A stretch of DNA of 64,000 nucleotides from DASVNK01 sp036383895 (GCA_036383895.1 DASVNK010000024.1:1-64000); one strand, 5' to 3'; numbered from the stretch's first letter, positions 34,376 through 43,181 are shown. Numbers and translations: made by a program. The notes: a model not told the origin generated them from the letters alone.

Positions 34376-35446
34376 TCAGTTTGCCTGGCGCGCCATGGTT
34401 TTGGAGCGGAGTTCGATGAGTTTGGCCTGGGTTTGTTGTTGTTCTTCGGCGGTTTCGGAGATGGTGGTGACGAGTTCGAGCCATTGCTCGCTGGTGGGTT
34501 CGTTTTCGAAGGTGACGGTTTCGGATTGTTCGTCCCATTTCCACTTCCCGTGGTGCGCTTTGTAGAGGTTGAGGATTTCGAGGAGGGCTGCGCCGAAAAT
34601 GTTGTCCTGCTCGCGAATCGTCTTCACCAAGGGGAGCTGCGGTTTAAAGCCTTTATTGAAACCCGCGAGAGCAGAACTGATCTGGTCGGGAGGAACGCCT
34701 TTTTCTTTGAAGGTTTTCGTGAGAAAAGCTGTGCTGTTCGTGAAGAGAATGGTGAATTGTCGATTTTCGTGAACGAAGTTCGTAACGGCGGCGGCGAGCG
34801 TCTCGATTTCGGGGACGGTTTTGGACGTAGTGGGTTGGAGAATCCAGGCGGAATCCATGCGCTCGACGGCCTCGGCGTGCCTGGCTTGGGCTTTGTTGAG
34901 ATGCTCCATGTATTCGGCGAGGCCGCTCATCATTTTGCGTTGGAGATCGGTGCCTTGCGAGGCGCCGTCTTTCATAGTCGTGATGAGTTTGTCGAGAGCT
35001 TCGGTGTTGTGAGAGATGACGCCGGTTTCGTTGAACTCCTCCTGCTGCGCTTCGTGGACGCGGCGGACTTCGTCACGGAAATTTTCAAGCGAAGGGGAAC
35101 CCGGTCGGGCGCCACGGGTGTGGAGTCCGGCCAGATGGTCGGAGCCGGCCACGAGGAAGACGATGAGGAAGACGGCGGACTTGACCCAATCACTGCGGCG
35201 GGCGAGACGCCACGCAATCCAGGAGAAGAGAAGGGACATTAAGGTTATGCCGACGAATTGGCCGATGCCTTGGCCGAGACCACGGGCGTCGAGGTTGCGT
35301 GTGACGCCGAGATAGATGGTGATTCCGAGCAGGATGAGCCAGACAAAGAAGACGGGTTTGGAGAGTGTGAACTTTTTCTCCGAAGCAGGCGGAGGCGTAG
35401 CAGCGGGATTTTGCGGAGGAATCGGAGGAGGAGTGGCGTCATTCAT
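34376..35446 (-). CDS. membrane protein with coiled-coil domain, unknown function
   Basis: A 356-residue protein. A Pro-rich cytosolic start (NDATPPPIPPQNPAATPPPA) is followed by three membrane segments (about 32-48, 63-80, 88-103). Then comes a long helical, probably coiled-coil region (about 120-350) rich in Glu/Gln/Lys. No catalytic motif is visible. Pro-rich leaders of this style are common in Verrucomicrobiota and Planctomycetota membrane proteins. It lies 68 bases upstream of the TPR gene on the same strand, so the pair may be co-transcribed. Confidence 0.65.
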   Translation of the reverse strand: MNDATPPPIPPQNPAATPPPASEKKFTLSKPVFFVWLILLGITIYLGVTRNLDARGLGQGIGQFVGITLMSLLFSWIAWRLARRSDWVKSAVFLIVFLVAGSDHLAGLHTRGARPGSPSLENFRDEVRRVHEAQQEEFNETGVISHNTEALDKLITTMKDGASQGTDLQRKMMSGLAEYMEHLNKAQARHAEAVERMDSAWILQPTTSKTVPEIETLAAAVTNFVHENRQFTILFTNSTAFLTKTFKEKGVPPDQISSALAGFNKGFKPQLPLVKTIREQDNIFGAALLEILNLYKAHHGKWKWDEQSETVTFENEPTSEQWLELVTTISETAEEQQQTQAKLIELRSKTMARQAN

Positions 35447-35672
35447 GGCGCAGAATTGGGAACTCTATTTGGGACAATTAGGATAACGGAGAGTAAAGAA
35501 TGCTCTTGGGGTCGTCGAGAGTAATGTGGTTGGAGGGACTCCGGAAACACGGGAGCACCTTAGACCGAATCCGCCAAATCCTGTTTATTGACCAGAGAGG
35601 TCGGGGCACTGGGGTCAGGAGGGGCTCTGATTCCGGATTGCGTTGAGGTACGCTTTTTTATTCCGCGTTGGG

Positions 35673-36083
35673 ATGGACTCTAGAAACGCCAGCGCGGAGA
35701 ACGTGTCGAAACTTGAAAAAGGGTCGCGGCTGTTTGTGCTGGTCGATGACAATGAGGATGACGCGTTCCTGCTGAGCCGACAGGTGTTGAGCGGCGGGAT
35801 GGAAGGGAAGGTGCGCGTTTTTAATGAGGCAGGTGAAGCGAAAACATTTCTGGCGGCGAATCCCGCGTTTATTCTGATCGTGGCGTTGAGCATGCGGCGG
35901 GATGCAGGATTTGAGTTGCTGAATTGGGTGCGGGCGCAGCCGCAGATGCAGAAGACGTTGATCGTGGCGGTGGGATTGTCGGAAAGGGCGCCGGATGTGC
36001 AGCGGGCGTTCGACCTGGGGGCAAATGCTTATTACGCAAAAGGAATCGATTTACAAAGTTTCCGAAGACGTTGCAGGATTTGA
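35673..36083 (+). CDS. pseudo-receiver (response regulator) protein without phospho-acceptor Asp
   Basis: A 136-residue CheY-like receiver domain and nothing else. The acidic pair D25/D26 (VDDNEDD) and the conserved Lys K123 (YYAKG) are present. The strand that normally carries the phosphorylated Asp reads ILIVALSM, with A71 in that place. It therefore cannot be phosphorylated in the normal way. The end also looks damaged: after DLQSF the frame reads RRRCRI, while a one-base shift gives PKTLQDLIFI, a more usual receiver helix. It lies 15 bases ahead of a KaiC gene, so it may act as a KaiC partner. A TTG at 35643 is an alternative start. Confidence 0.85.
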   Translation: MDSRNASAENVSKLEKGSRLFVLVDDNEDDAFLLSRQVLSGGMEGKVRVFNEAGEAKTFLAANPAFILIVALSMRRDAGFELLNWVRAQPQMQKTLIVAVGLSERAPDVQRAFDLGANAYYAKGIDLQSFRRRCRI

Positions 36084-36098
36084 TATTTATTTAATGCG

Positions 36099-37838
36099 AT
36101 GAAAAAGGGTCAGGAGAACAGGACCGATCTGCCGAAGGCGGCCACGGGAATCAAGGGCTTTGACCAGATTAGCGAGGGGGGCGTGCCGCGCGGGAGAACG
36201 TCGCTGGTGTTTGGCGGGGCGGGTTGCGGCAAGACAATGTTCGCGATGAATTTTGTCGCGAACGGCGCGACGACGTTCAACGAACCGGGTGTGTTTTTTA
36301 CGTTTGAAGAGAACCGGGAGAAGTTGATCGCGAATATGCGGTCGGTGGGGTTCGACCTGGCAGAGTTGGAAGCGAAGAAGAAAGTGGTGATTTGCCATGC
36401 GCTGATCGGTTCCGAAGAAACGACCCAGGCTGGTGCGTTCACTTTGGACGGACTGTTCATTCGGATGCGCAGCGCGATCCAGAAAGTGAAGGCGCGGCGG
36501 GTGGCGCTGGATACGATCGAAACGTTATTTTCGCAGTTGAAGGACGAGAACACTTTGCGGCGCGAGATCAAGCGACTGTTCGAGTGGCTCGAGGAGCAAG
36601 GGGTGACGGCGGTTGTAACGGGAGAAAGAGGCGAAGGAATGTCGACGCGGCATAACCTCGAAGAATATGTCGCGGATTGCGTGGTCTTCCTGGATCACCG
36701 GGTGCAAAACCAGATTTCGACGCGGCGGCTGCGGATCGTGAAGTATCGGGGGACGGAACATCAGACCGATGAATTCCCGTTCGTGATTGATCGGAATGGA
36801 TTTTGGGTGATGCCGGTGACTTCGTTGGATTTGAGTCATCCGGCATCGAAGGAGATTGTATCGACCGGGGTGAAGGACCTGGACGAGATGTTTGCGGCCG
36901 GTGGGATTTATCGCGGCAGCAGTATCCTGGTGAGCGGCACGGCGGGCACAGGGAAGACGACGATTGCGGCTTCGTTTGTGGGCGGCGCCTGCGCGCGCGG
37001 GGAACGGGCGTTGTTTTTTGCGTTTGAAGAATCGAAGGACCAGCTTTTCCGAAATATGGCAGGCATCGGCATGCGGCTGGATCGCTGCGAACAGAAAGGA
37101 TTGCTGCGCTACTGCGCGGTGAGGCCCACGGTGAACGGTTTGGAAGCGCATCTCGTCAAGATGCAGCGGATGATCGATGAGTTTGATCCGAAATTCCTGG
37201 TACTGGATCCGATGACGAATTTTCTTTCGGTAGGAACGACGGATGATGTGAAGGCGATGTTGCTGCGACTGATCGATCATTTGAAGCAGCGGCAAGTCAC
37301 GAGCCTGTTCACGAGCCTGACCGAGGGCGGCTCACCGGTGGAGAAGACGGATATTGGAGTTTCATCGCTGATTGATACGTGGTTGCTGCTGCGGGATATT
37401 GAGTTTCGCGGGGAGCGGAATCGCGGGATTTATGTTTTGAAATCGCGCGGCACGGCGCATTCGAACCAAATTCGAGAGTTCGTGATCACCAAGCAGGGAA
37501 TCCAGTTGCAGGATGTGTATGTGGGGCCGGAAGGTGTGTTGATTGGTTCGGCGCGGGCGAGAAGGATTCGCGAAGAGCAGGAACGCCAGCAGCGCGAACC
37601 GGAAGTGCGGCGGCGGCGCGAGCGATTGCTCGCGCAGAAGCTGCGGGCAATGGAGAACCAGATCAGTTTGTTGCGCGCAGGTTTTGAGGTGGACGAAGAC
37701 ACATTGCGGGAACGGGCTTCGAACGAGGATAACGACAATTTAGAACTGCTGAACCGCGCGGAGGTGGATTATCGGCAGTCGATCGTGCGCGGGAGTAATA
37801 ATCGGTCGACGCGCACGAAGAAGAGGGGAGCAAAATGA
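36099..37838 (+). CDS. KaiC-like double RecA-domain ATPase/kinase
   Basis: A 579-residue protein with two KaiC lobes. Lobe 1 has Walker A GGAGCGKT (39-46) and the catalytic pair E70/E71. Lobe 2 has Walker A GTAGTGKT (280-287) and FAFEES. The lobe 2 segment GVSSLIDTW aligns with the cyanobacterial KaiC phosphorylation pair S431/T432, giving S422/S423 here. The cyanobacterial pattern RGE(M)xR and SRGTAHSNQIREF is kept. After about residue 490 there is a long basic, coiled-coil-like tail (RRIREEQERQQREP) absent from clock KaiC. It lies between the pseudo-receiver gene and KaiB (4-base overlap). Non-cyanobacterial KaiC proteins act in stress or signal output; a clock needs KaiA, which is not seen. 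Confidence 0.92.
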   Translation: MKKGQENRTDLPKAATGIKGFDQISEGGVPRGRTSLVFGGAGCGKTMFAMNFVANGATTFNEPGVFFTFEENREKLIANMRSVGFDLAELEAKKKVVICHALIGSEETTQAGAFTLDGLFIRMRSAIQKVKARRVALDTIETLFSQLKDENTLRREIKRLFEWLEEQGVTAVVTGERGEGMSTRHNLEEYVADCVVFLDHRVQNQISTRRLRIVKYRGTEHQTDEFPFVIDRNGFWVMPVTSLDLSHPASKEIVSTGVKDLDEMFAAGGIYRGSSILVSGTAGTGKTTIAASFVGGACARGERALFFAFEESKDQLFRNMAGIGMRLDRCEQKGLLRYCAVRPTVNGLEAHLVKMQRMIDEFDPKFLVLDPMTNFLSVGTTDDVKAMLLRLIDHLKQRQVTSLFTSLTEGGSPVEKTDIGVSSLIDTWLLLRDIEFRGERNRGIYVLKSRGTAHSNQIREFVITKQGIQLQDVYVGPEGVLIGSARARRIREEQERQQREPEVRRRRERLLAQKLRAMENQISLLRAGFEVDEDTLRERASNEDNDNLELLNRAEVDYRQSIVRGSNNRSTRTKKRGAK

Positions 37839-38155
37839 CGAGCCGCGTTAAGAAAGACTGGCAACTGCGGCTTTATATCGCCGATGAGAGCGGGCTGTCG
37901 CGAGTTGCCCTGCAGAGTTTGAAGGAGGCGTGCGAAAAGTACGTGCAGGGACATTATCAGATCGAGGTTGTGGATATCGAGAAGCAGCCCGATCGCGCGA
38001 ACGATGATGATATCATCGCGATCCCGACGCTGGTGCGGCTGGAGCCGGGTCCGAAACGTCGGGTCGTTGGAGCGACAGATGTAGAGAGCTTCGCTGTGGC
38101 GTTGGGATTTCCGCCGCTCGGGGCGATCGGGACGCGCGAACGGGAATCGGCTTAG
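37835..38155 (+). CDS. KaiB-like protein
   Basis: A 106-residue thioredoxin-fold protein of KaiB type. LRLYIADESGLSRVALQSLK at the start, YQIEVVDIEKQP in the middle and the AIPTLVRLEPGPKRRVVG end match KaiB, including the cis-Pro region IPTL. The size equals cyanobacterial KaiB. Its ATG overlaps the KaiC stop by 4 bases. KaiB binds the CI ring of phosphorylated KaiC in the cyanobacterial clock; here it likely binds the neighbouring KaiC. It lacks the histidine kinase fusion seen in SasA. Confidence 0.92.
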   Translation: MTSRVKKDWQLRLYIADESGLSRVALQSLKEACEKYVQGHYQIEVVDIEKQPDRANDDDIIAIPTLVRLEPGPKRRVVGATDVESFAVALGFPPLGAIGTRERESA

Positions 38156-38156
38156 A

Positions 38157-38960
38157 TTAGAACTGAAGTGAGCCGACGGAATCGTGGTCGAGCAGCAGTG
38201 TGCAGTGCTTTTGTTTGCGGAGGATTGAGGCTGGGCAGCTTGTGCTGATCGGGCCGGTGAGGGCGGTTTTGATCGCGTCGGCTTTACGTTTTTCGGGTGA
38301 GATGCAGATCATTTTCCGCGCGGAGCAAAGCGCGGGGATGGTGAGGGTGAAGGCGTAGGGATTTACTGCTTCGAGGGAAGGGAAGTGGCCTTCTTTGACC
38401 TGCTGCATTTTGCAGGCATCGTCGAGCTTCACGAGTTTGATGAAGTTTTTGTCGTCGAAGCGGGCAACGGGCGGATCGTTGAAAGCAAGGTGGCCGTTTT
38501 CGCCGACACCGAGGCAGCAGAGATCGATGGCCTGGGCGCGAAGAAGTGATTCGTAGCGGGCACATTCTTCGAGCGGGAGGTCGGATTCGCCGTTGATGTA
38601 GTGGAAGGCTTTTGGGCGGACGAGTGATTCGACGCGTTCGCGCATGTAGCGGCGGAAGCTGGCTTTGTGGTCGCCGCTGATGCCGAGGTATTCGTCCATG
38701 TGGAAGAGGGTGATCCTGGACCAATCAACTCCTTCGAGAGCGACGAGGCGCTTCAGGAATTGAATTTGGGAATTACCCGTGGCGAGGATAGCGGCGGCAG
38801 AACCTTTTTCGCGGAGGGTTGCGCGGAGGAATTTATTTACTTCGACGGCGGCGTCGGTGGCGAGATCATCGAGGGTGTTGAAGACCTGGATGTTGAGGTC
38901 ATCGACTTTGAAACTGCGGGCGGCGCGTTGCCAGGCTGCGGATGATTCTAAAACTTGCAT
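38157..38960 (-). CDS. glucosamine-6-phosphate deaminase (NagB-like)
   Basis: A 267-residue cytosolic enzyme predicted to convert glucosamine-6-phosphate to fructose-6-phosphate and ammonia. It has the HMDEYLGI segment with the catalytic Asp, and GVGENGHLAFNDP with the active-site His. The length matches E. coli NagB (266). It stops 2 bases beyond the KaiB stop in convergent orientation. Upstream on the same strand are a DUF1080 gene and an MFS transporter, which may point to use of an imported sugar. NagA is not in the window. Confidence 0.92.
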   Translation of the reverse strand: MQVLESSAAWQRAARSFKVDDLNIQVFNTLDDLATDAAVEVNKFLRATLREKGSAAAILATGNSQIQFLKRLVALEGVDWSRITLFHMDEYLGISGDHKASFRRYMRERVESLVRPKAFHYINGESDLPLEECARYESLLRAQAIDLCCLGVGENGHLAFNDPPVARFDDKNFIKLVKLDDACKMQQVKEGHFPSLEAVNPYAFTLTIPALCSARKMICISPEKRKADAIKTALTGPISTSCPASILRKQKHCTLLLDHDSVGSLQF

Positions 38961-39103
38961 CTCCTTAAAGGCGGAGAAGGTAGAGGATGCAGGGCCGGTT
39001 AGGCAAGCGGACGCTAAGCTTTGTGAGCTATGGCGGTGCGGTTAGTTGTGGGTGTGGTTACGCTCAGACTTCCTGGGTTGGAGGATGGTTGCCTTACGCC
39101 CCC

Positions 39104-39124
39104 GGCGCGCTGGGACAGCGCGCC
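39104..39124. repeat. GGCGCGCTG/CAGCGCGCC palindrome
   Basis: A perfect 9-base inverted repeat with a 3-base loop between nagB and the DUF1080 gene. The motif, with flanking CCTTACGCCCC and CCTACC, is a recurrent intergenic element of this bacterial group and may act as a terminator for the DUF1080 transcript. Confidence 0.55.
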
Positions 39125-39151
39125 CTACCGTGGCCACAAATGACTCGCAAG

Positions 39152-40165
39152 CTACCGCGTCCGTTCGGCGGAGAAGAAGGGGAGGGCCCAGATGTTGCGG
39201 AATTCAACGGGGTTGCCGTGGTCCTGGAGCATGAGGAAGCCCGAGTTTTGGACGCCACCGCCGGTTCCACTTTCAATGAGTGCAGCCGGGACTTCGGCGC
39301 GTTCGATGATGCGCACGCCGTTATGCTCGACGGTGATTCGCGGCGGGCGATTGGCGCTGCCTTCGACGTAGGTGATGTCGTAGGTCTGCCATTCCATGGG
39401 AGCAAGGCAGGCGTTGCCGAAGGGAGATTGGACTTTGTAGATTCCGCCGCAGTCATTGTCTTGAAGCGGGTAAAGGCCGAAGGAGTCGAGCACCTGGACT
39501 TCGTATTTGCCCTGGAGGTAAACGCCGCTGTTGCCACGATCCTGGCCGAGTTGAATGGGCAGGTAAGGGGTGCGGAATTCGACGTGAAGGCGGAAATTTG
39601 TGAGCTTGTCTTTGGCGGCGATGTTGCCCTTGGCGACGCGGAGGACGCCTTCTTTAGAGAGCGGCCAGGAAAGATTTTGCCAGGCGTTGGTGTTGTCGGG
39701 TTGCGTCAGAATGATGGCGTGCTTCGGGGGTTTTTGGCCCAAGGTCGGGGATTTTCGCGCAGATCTGGAAGCGTCAAACTTACCCTGGCCGAGTTCGCCT
39801 TCGAAGGTGCCGACGATCTTTCCGTCGCGCAGTTCACAGGTGAGTTTGTTATCGGCGAGGAGCTCGCCTTGCGGGAGTTCGACGGTGTCGCCGGAGAATT
39901 TTAAGGTGCCGTTTTGTTCGGTGGCCGGCTTGAGGCGGAAAGCGGTGACGGGAGTTTTAGCACGAACCAGGAGGATAAAGCCATCGTACTGGTTATTGGC
40001 GAGGGGGCGGATTTGGGCGGTGAGGCGGCCCTTGGCGCCGTTGGTGGCGGACCAAAAGCCTTCGTATTCCGCCATGAACGGATCGGTGACGTTGTAGAAG
40101 TTCGCGGCGATGGGATTCGCCACGGTGGCGGCAAAAAGTATCAGGTATGTTAGCGCGGCTCTCAC
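39152..40165 (-). CDS. DUF1080 (3-keto-disaccharide hydrolase-like) secreted protein
   Basis: A 337-residue exported protein with a signal peptide (TYLILFAATVANPIAANF). The C-terminal half (about 150-330) is a DUF1080 concanavalin-like beta-sandwich: FRLHVEFRTPYLP, RGNSGVYLQGKYEVQVLDSF, GGIYKV, PMEWQTYDITY and LMLQDHGNPVEFRNIW. DUF1080 proteins are abundant in Verrucomicrobiota and Planctomycetota; several cut 3-keto-glycosides. It follows the MFS gene by 9 bases, so the two are co-transcribed. A periplasmic glycan-degrading role is likely, the substrate unknown. Confidence 0.92.
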   Translation of the reverse strand: MRAALTYLILFAATVANPIAANFYNVTDPFMAEYEGFWSATNGAKGRLTAQIRPLANNQYDGFILLVRAKTPVTAFRLKPATEQNGTLKFSGDTVELPQGELLADNKLTCELRDGKIVGTFEGELGQGKFDASRSARKSPTLGQKPPKHAIILTQPDNTNAWQNLSWPLSKEGVLRVAKGNIAAKDKLTNFRLHVEFRTPYLPIQLGQDRGNSGVYLQGKYEVQVLDSFGLYPLQDNDCGGIYKVQSPFGNACLAPMEWQTYDITYVEGSANRPPRITVEHNGVRIIERAEVPAALIESGTGGGVQNSGFLMLQDHGNPVEFRNIWALPFFSAERTR

Positions 40166-40174
40166 TGTTCTTAT

Positions 40175-41623
40175 CTAATCGTGCATTTCCTGAGTCTTTG
40201 GCTCTGGTAACAGGAACGAAAGCAGAATACCTGCCACGTAAACCGATGTTCCAACAGCGGCAGCGACATACGCGAGTTTGATGGGGGCGTAGGCTACGTC
40301 GGGAGTGGCGGCAAGCTTTGCTGTTACAAAGGCAAAACAGGTGCCGATGAGGCGTCCGCCGATGTTGGCGGCGAAGCTTTCGCCGGTGCCGCGAAGGTGA
40401 ACGGGGTAAACGCGCGGGAGATAATTTCCCCAGAAACTGAATTGCGCGACGGTGAGGAGGCCGGCGAAGAAAATGCCGACGGAAAGGGCGGTGAGGCTGT
40501 GGGTGGCGCACCAGGCGAAGACGATTGGCATCACGATGAGGCCGGGGATTTGGAAGAGGCGAATTAGCTTTTGACGGCTGACAATGTGGACGGCGATGGC
40601 GGCGAGGATGAATCGACCGACGAGGCCGCCGACTTCCTGGACCTTGGTGACGTTGGCGGCCACTTCCTGGTTGGTTTTACCGGTGACCTGCCGGGTGATG
40701 CGCGCTTTGTCGGCTTCGGGTTTACCTTCGGTGGCCTTTTCCACTGCGGCGGCGGCGCGCGCTTTGACTTCGGGCAGACCTGGGATGATGCGGGGGATGT
40801 GTTGGATTGCGCCGAACGCTGCGCCGTAGGAGCAGGCGAACATTAAAGTCGTGATGATGGTGGTCTTGCGCAGTTCGGGAGAGAAGATTGCGGCGAGGCT
40901 CGGGCGCTTCAAAGTGCCGGCGGCTTTCTTCTGCGCCCAGATGGGCGATTCGGGGAGGAAAGGTCGGATGAAGATGAGGGGGATCGCCGGGATTAAGCCG
41001 GACATGAGAGTGTAGCGCCAGGCAGCGTGGCTGTCTTTGATCGCGCCGCCGAAGAAGTTGAGCGCTTCCGGCAAATTGATGGCGGGAAGAGAGGCGGAGT
41101 ATTTAATGCTGAGGCCATTGGCGACAGCGACGAGAAGGCCGCCGATGGAGGAGAACGCTTGCGTGTAACCGAGGACTTTTTCGCGCTGTTTAGGATCAGG
41201 GAAGAGTTCGGCGAGCCAGGCGACGGCGGCAACGAATTCGACGCAGACACCGATGAAGACGAGACAGCGGAAGACGAGGAGCATCCAGATATTCGTGGAG
41301 TAACCGGCGGCGAAGGCGGAGAAAGCGTAGAGCAGGATGCTCCAGGTGAGGACGCGGCGGCGGCCGAGGCGGTCCGTGAGATATCCGCCGAGGAGGCCGA
41401 AGATTCCACCGGCGACGGCAGGGATGTAAAAGAGGCGACCGACCCAGGTTTGAAAGAGTTCGGAGCCTGGTGCAGCGCCGAGGAGTTCCTGCAGGGCGGG
41501 GCCGACGATGAGCGGAAGCATGAGGAGTTCGTAGATGTCGAACGCGAAACCGATCGAGGCGATGATGCAGATGAGCCATGCGGTGCGGTTAAGACCCGAA
41601 CTTCCCTGTGGGCTGGAATCCAT
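40175..41623 (-). CDS. MFS transporter (metabolite:H+ symporter type)
   Basis: A 482-residue inner-membrane protein with about 12 membrane segments. The first has an Asp (IASIGFAFDIYE). The loop between segments 2 and 3 has GGYLTDRLGRRRVL, the MFS A-motif. The cytosolic loop in the middle is extended by about 60 residues of helical sequence (EVKARAAAAVEKATEGKPEA), which is unusual. It starts the unit with the DUF1080 gene. A substrate such as a sugar or organic acid is likely but not readable from sequence. Confidence 0.92.
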   Translation of the reverse strand: MDSSPQGSSGLNRTAWLICIIASIGFAFDIYELLMLPLIVGPALQELLGAAPGSELFQTWVGRLFYIPAVAGGIFGLLGGYLTDRLGRRRVLTWSILLYAFSAFAAGYSTNIWMLLVFRCLVFIGVCVEFVAAVAWLAELFPDPKQREKVLGYTQAFSSIGGLLVAVANGLSIKYSASLPAINLPEALNFFGGAIKDSHAAWRYTLMSGLIPAIPLIFIRPFLPESPIWAQKKAAGTLKRPSLAAIFSPELRKTTIITTLMFACSYGAAFGAIQHIPRIIPGLPEVKARAAAAVEKATEGKPEADKARITRQVTGKTNQEVAANVTKVQEVGGLVGRFILAAIAVHIVSRQKLIRLFQIPGLIVMPIVFAWCATHSLTALSVGIFFAGLLTVAQFSFWGNYLPRVYPVHLRGTGESFAANIGGRLIGTCFAFVTAKLAATPDVAYAPIKLAYVAAAVGTSVYVAGILLSFLLPEPKTQEMHD

Positions 41624-41711
41624 GGGCGGATTGTGGGGAGGCCACGCGGATTTTCAAGCACGGATTATACGCCTACGTATGATTGTGATTGCAGGGTCGG
41701 CGCAGTTTGGA

Positions 41712-42056
41712 TTAGCGATCCGGCGGCGTAGAAAGAATTCTGGCGAGTCGGGAGGGAAGATCTTGTGAAGTGTGTTCGACGGAAATGATGGTCACTGCGT
41801 CGGCGTTCCAACGGTAGAAGATCGCGAACAGCGGGAACCCGCGGACGGAAGATCGAAATACATCTGCCAGGTCAGTTGCTTCGAAGCGAGCAGTATGGCC
41901 GCGACCTGGATTGTCCCAAATTTGCCGAAGGGAGTGATCGACTGCTTCAGCAAAAGCCAAGGACACCTGCGGCCGACCGTCCGCAGCAATTTGAGCGCAA
42001 TAACGTCTGAGCCGTGCGTAAAAGGCGCGATGGATCCGGAGTTTCCTACCGCCCAT
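41712..42056 (-). CDS. RelE/ParE-type toxin
   Basis: About 114 residues from ATG 42056; the open frame extends to 42143 but that part overlaps the antitoxin. It has the ParE/RelE plan: FYARLRRYCAQIA, then AVDHSLRQIWDNPGRGHTAR, then SVRGFPLFAIFYRWNADAVT and IISVEHTSQDL. Members bind gyrase or cleave mRNA on the ribosome. It overlaps the stop of the antitoxin gene by 11 bases, the usual antitoxin-first order, so translation is coupled. Confidence 0.82.
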   Translation of the reverse strand: MGGRKLRIHRAFYARLRRYCAQIAADGRPQVSLAFAEAVDHSLRQIWDNPGRGHTARFEATDLADVFRSSVRGFPLFAIFYRWNADAVTIISVEHTSQDLPSRLARILSTPPDR

Positions 42057-42303
42057 TCGCGATATCCCGGATGTTTTTCGAAATTTCTTCGATTGTCGTT
42101 TCTTCGGCCGGTTCAGCCAAGGCCTCGCGGATACGCTCTTCAAGCCAAAGTGGAGCCGGGGCGAAGCGCGCCGCGAACTGTGGCAAACCGATACGCAAGG
42201 CCTGGCGGATAACGTCTTCCTTAGTGAGTTCGGATAGCTGAGCGCCTACATTGATCTGGTCGTCGAGATCGTCACTAATCGGCACATTCGGCAACGTCTT
42301 CAC
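42046..42303 (-). CDS. antitoxin, ribbon-helix-helix/CopG-like
   Basis: An 85-residue small protein. The N-terminal half (VPISDDLDDQINVGAQLSEL) resembles a ribbon-helix-helix DNA-binding domain. The C-terminal half is acidic and helical (ERIREALAEPAEETTIEEIS) and would wrap the toxin. Its stop overlaps the start of a ParE-type toxin gene. Such antitoxins usually repress their own promoter. No operator is recognised in the 70 bases toward the FHA gene. Confidence 0.8.
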   Translation of the reverse strand: MKTLPNVPISDDLDDQINVGAQLSELTKEDVIRQALRIGLPQFAARFAPAPLWLEERIREALAEPAEETTIEEISKNIRDIANGR

Positions 42304-42374
42304 GCAAGTATCTTAGCAGTGGTCTGCAAATCAGGGAAGTTGGTATCGAATGCTCGGGTACGCAGCAGCGGCAC

Positions 42375-42962
42375 TTACTTCTTTCGCGTGATGCGGAGGG
42401 TGTCGCCGAGGCGGCCGAAGATGCTCTTTTTGCTGGGAGCGCCTTCTTTCGGGAGGGGGACGCAGGGGCCGTCGCACTCGAGGCAGAATTTCAGGAATTC
42501 GCCATTGAGACGCTTGAGGAGGCGGACGCAATCGTTGCACCACCAGTTGTCGCATTTGGTGCAGCGGAAGGTGGCGCCGAGTTCGCGATGGGTGAAGCAA
42601 GCGGGGGTGCCGTCTTCGAGGAAGGCGGCGCTGGCGGCCTGTTCGAAATGGATTTCGGGAAGGGCGATGTGGACGTCGGAGAGTTCGACGACAATGTCGA
42701 TGTCGCCGAGGGTGAGGAGGTCGCCGTTTTGGAGGACGCCTTTGTTGATCTGTTTTTGGTTGATGCAGGTGCCGTTGGTGGAGCCGAGGTCGCGGACGCT
42801 GGTGGCGATTTCGGCGCAACTGATTTCGCAGTGGAAGCTGGAAATGCTGGGCTCAGCGATGCAGATGTCATTATCGGGATTGCGGCCGACACGATTCAAG
42901 CCTTCCTTGAGGTCGATCTCGCGGCCAACGTGGTCGCCCGTTTTGATGGTCAGCTTTGCCAT
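42375..42962 (-). CDS. FHA domain protein with zinc-ribbon-like C-terminus
   Basis: About 195 residues from ATG 42962; an in-frame ATG at 43007 would add 15 residues. The forkhead-associated domain (about 1-90) has GLNRVGRNPDNDICI, SSFHCEIS and DLGSTNGTCIN, so it should bind phosphothreonine peptides. The C-terminal part has CTKCDNWWCNDC and CLECDGPC, a Cys cluster that probably binds zinc. Likely a signalling adaptor reading Ser/Thr kinase output. No kinase gene is in the window. Confidence 0.88.
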   Translation of the reverse strand: MAKLTIKTGDHVGREIDLKEGLNRVGRNPDNDICIAEPSISSFHCEISCAEIATSVRDLGSTNGTCINQKQINKGVLQNGDLLTLGDIDIVVELSDVHIALPEIHFEQAASAAFLEDGTPACFTHRELGATFRCTKCDNWWCNDCVRLLKRLNGEFLKFCLECDGPCVPLPKEGAPSKKSIFGRLGDTLRITRKK

Positions 42963-43083
42963 AGAGTTAGCTGAGCTTTCCGCGATTATTAACTGATTCG
43001 CTTGCATGTTGTCACTTATAAACGAGCGAAACTTTTGGAAGTTTCGCCCGCAGGTTCATAGGGCCGACCGGATCTAAGGCGCT

Positions 43084-43181
43084 GAGGAAGCCGGCATCAG
43101 CAGCCGAGCCGTGACATGCCCTGCCACATGCACATCGGCATAAATGGCGAAAGCATGATGGCGGCTGATGCCGGCTTCCTC
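43084..43181. repeat. 98-base palindromic element
   Basis: Perfect 18-base arms GAGGAAGCCGGCATCAGC (43084-43101) and GCTGATGCCGGCTTCCTC (43164-43181) enclose 62 bases that can themselves pair (GCCG...CGGC). It lies after the stop of the 109-residue gene and before the FHA gene. A short mobile palindrome (MITE-like) or a structured RNA tail are both possible. No T-run follows, so it is not a standard terminator. Confidence 0.6.

Noticed and set aside
38987..39904. 305-codon plus-strand open frame
   Set aside because: Antisense to the DUF1080 gene, which has a clear family match.
41027..41731. 234-codon plus-strand open frame
   Set aside because: Antisense to the MFS transporter and rich in Glu/Asp/Gly with no motif.
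43084..43181. Riboswitch
   Set aside because: It lies after a stop codon and not before a start on the fitting strand, and matches no riboswitch core that I know.
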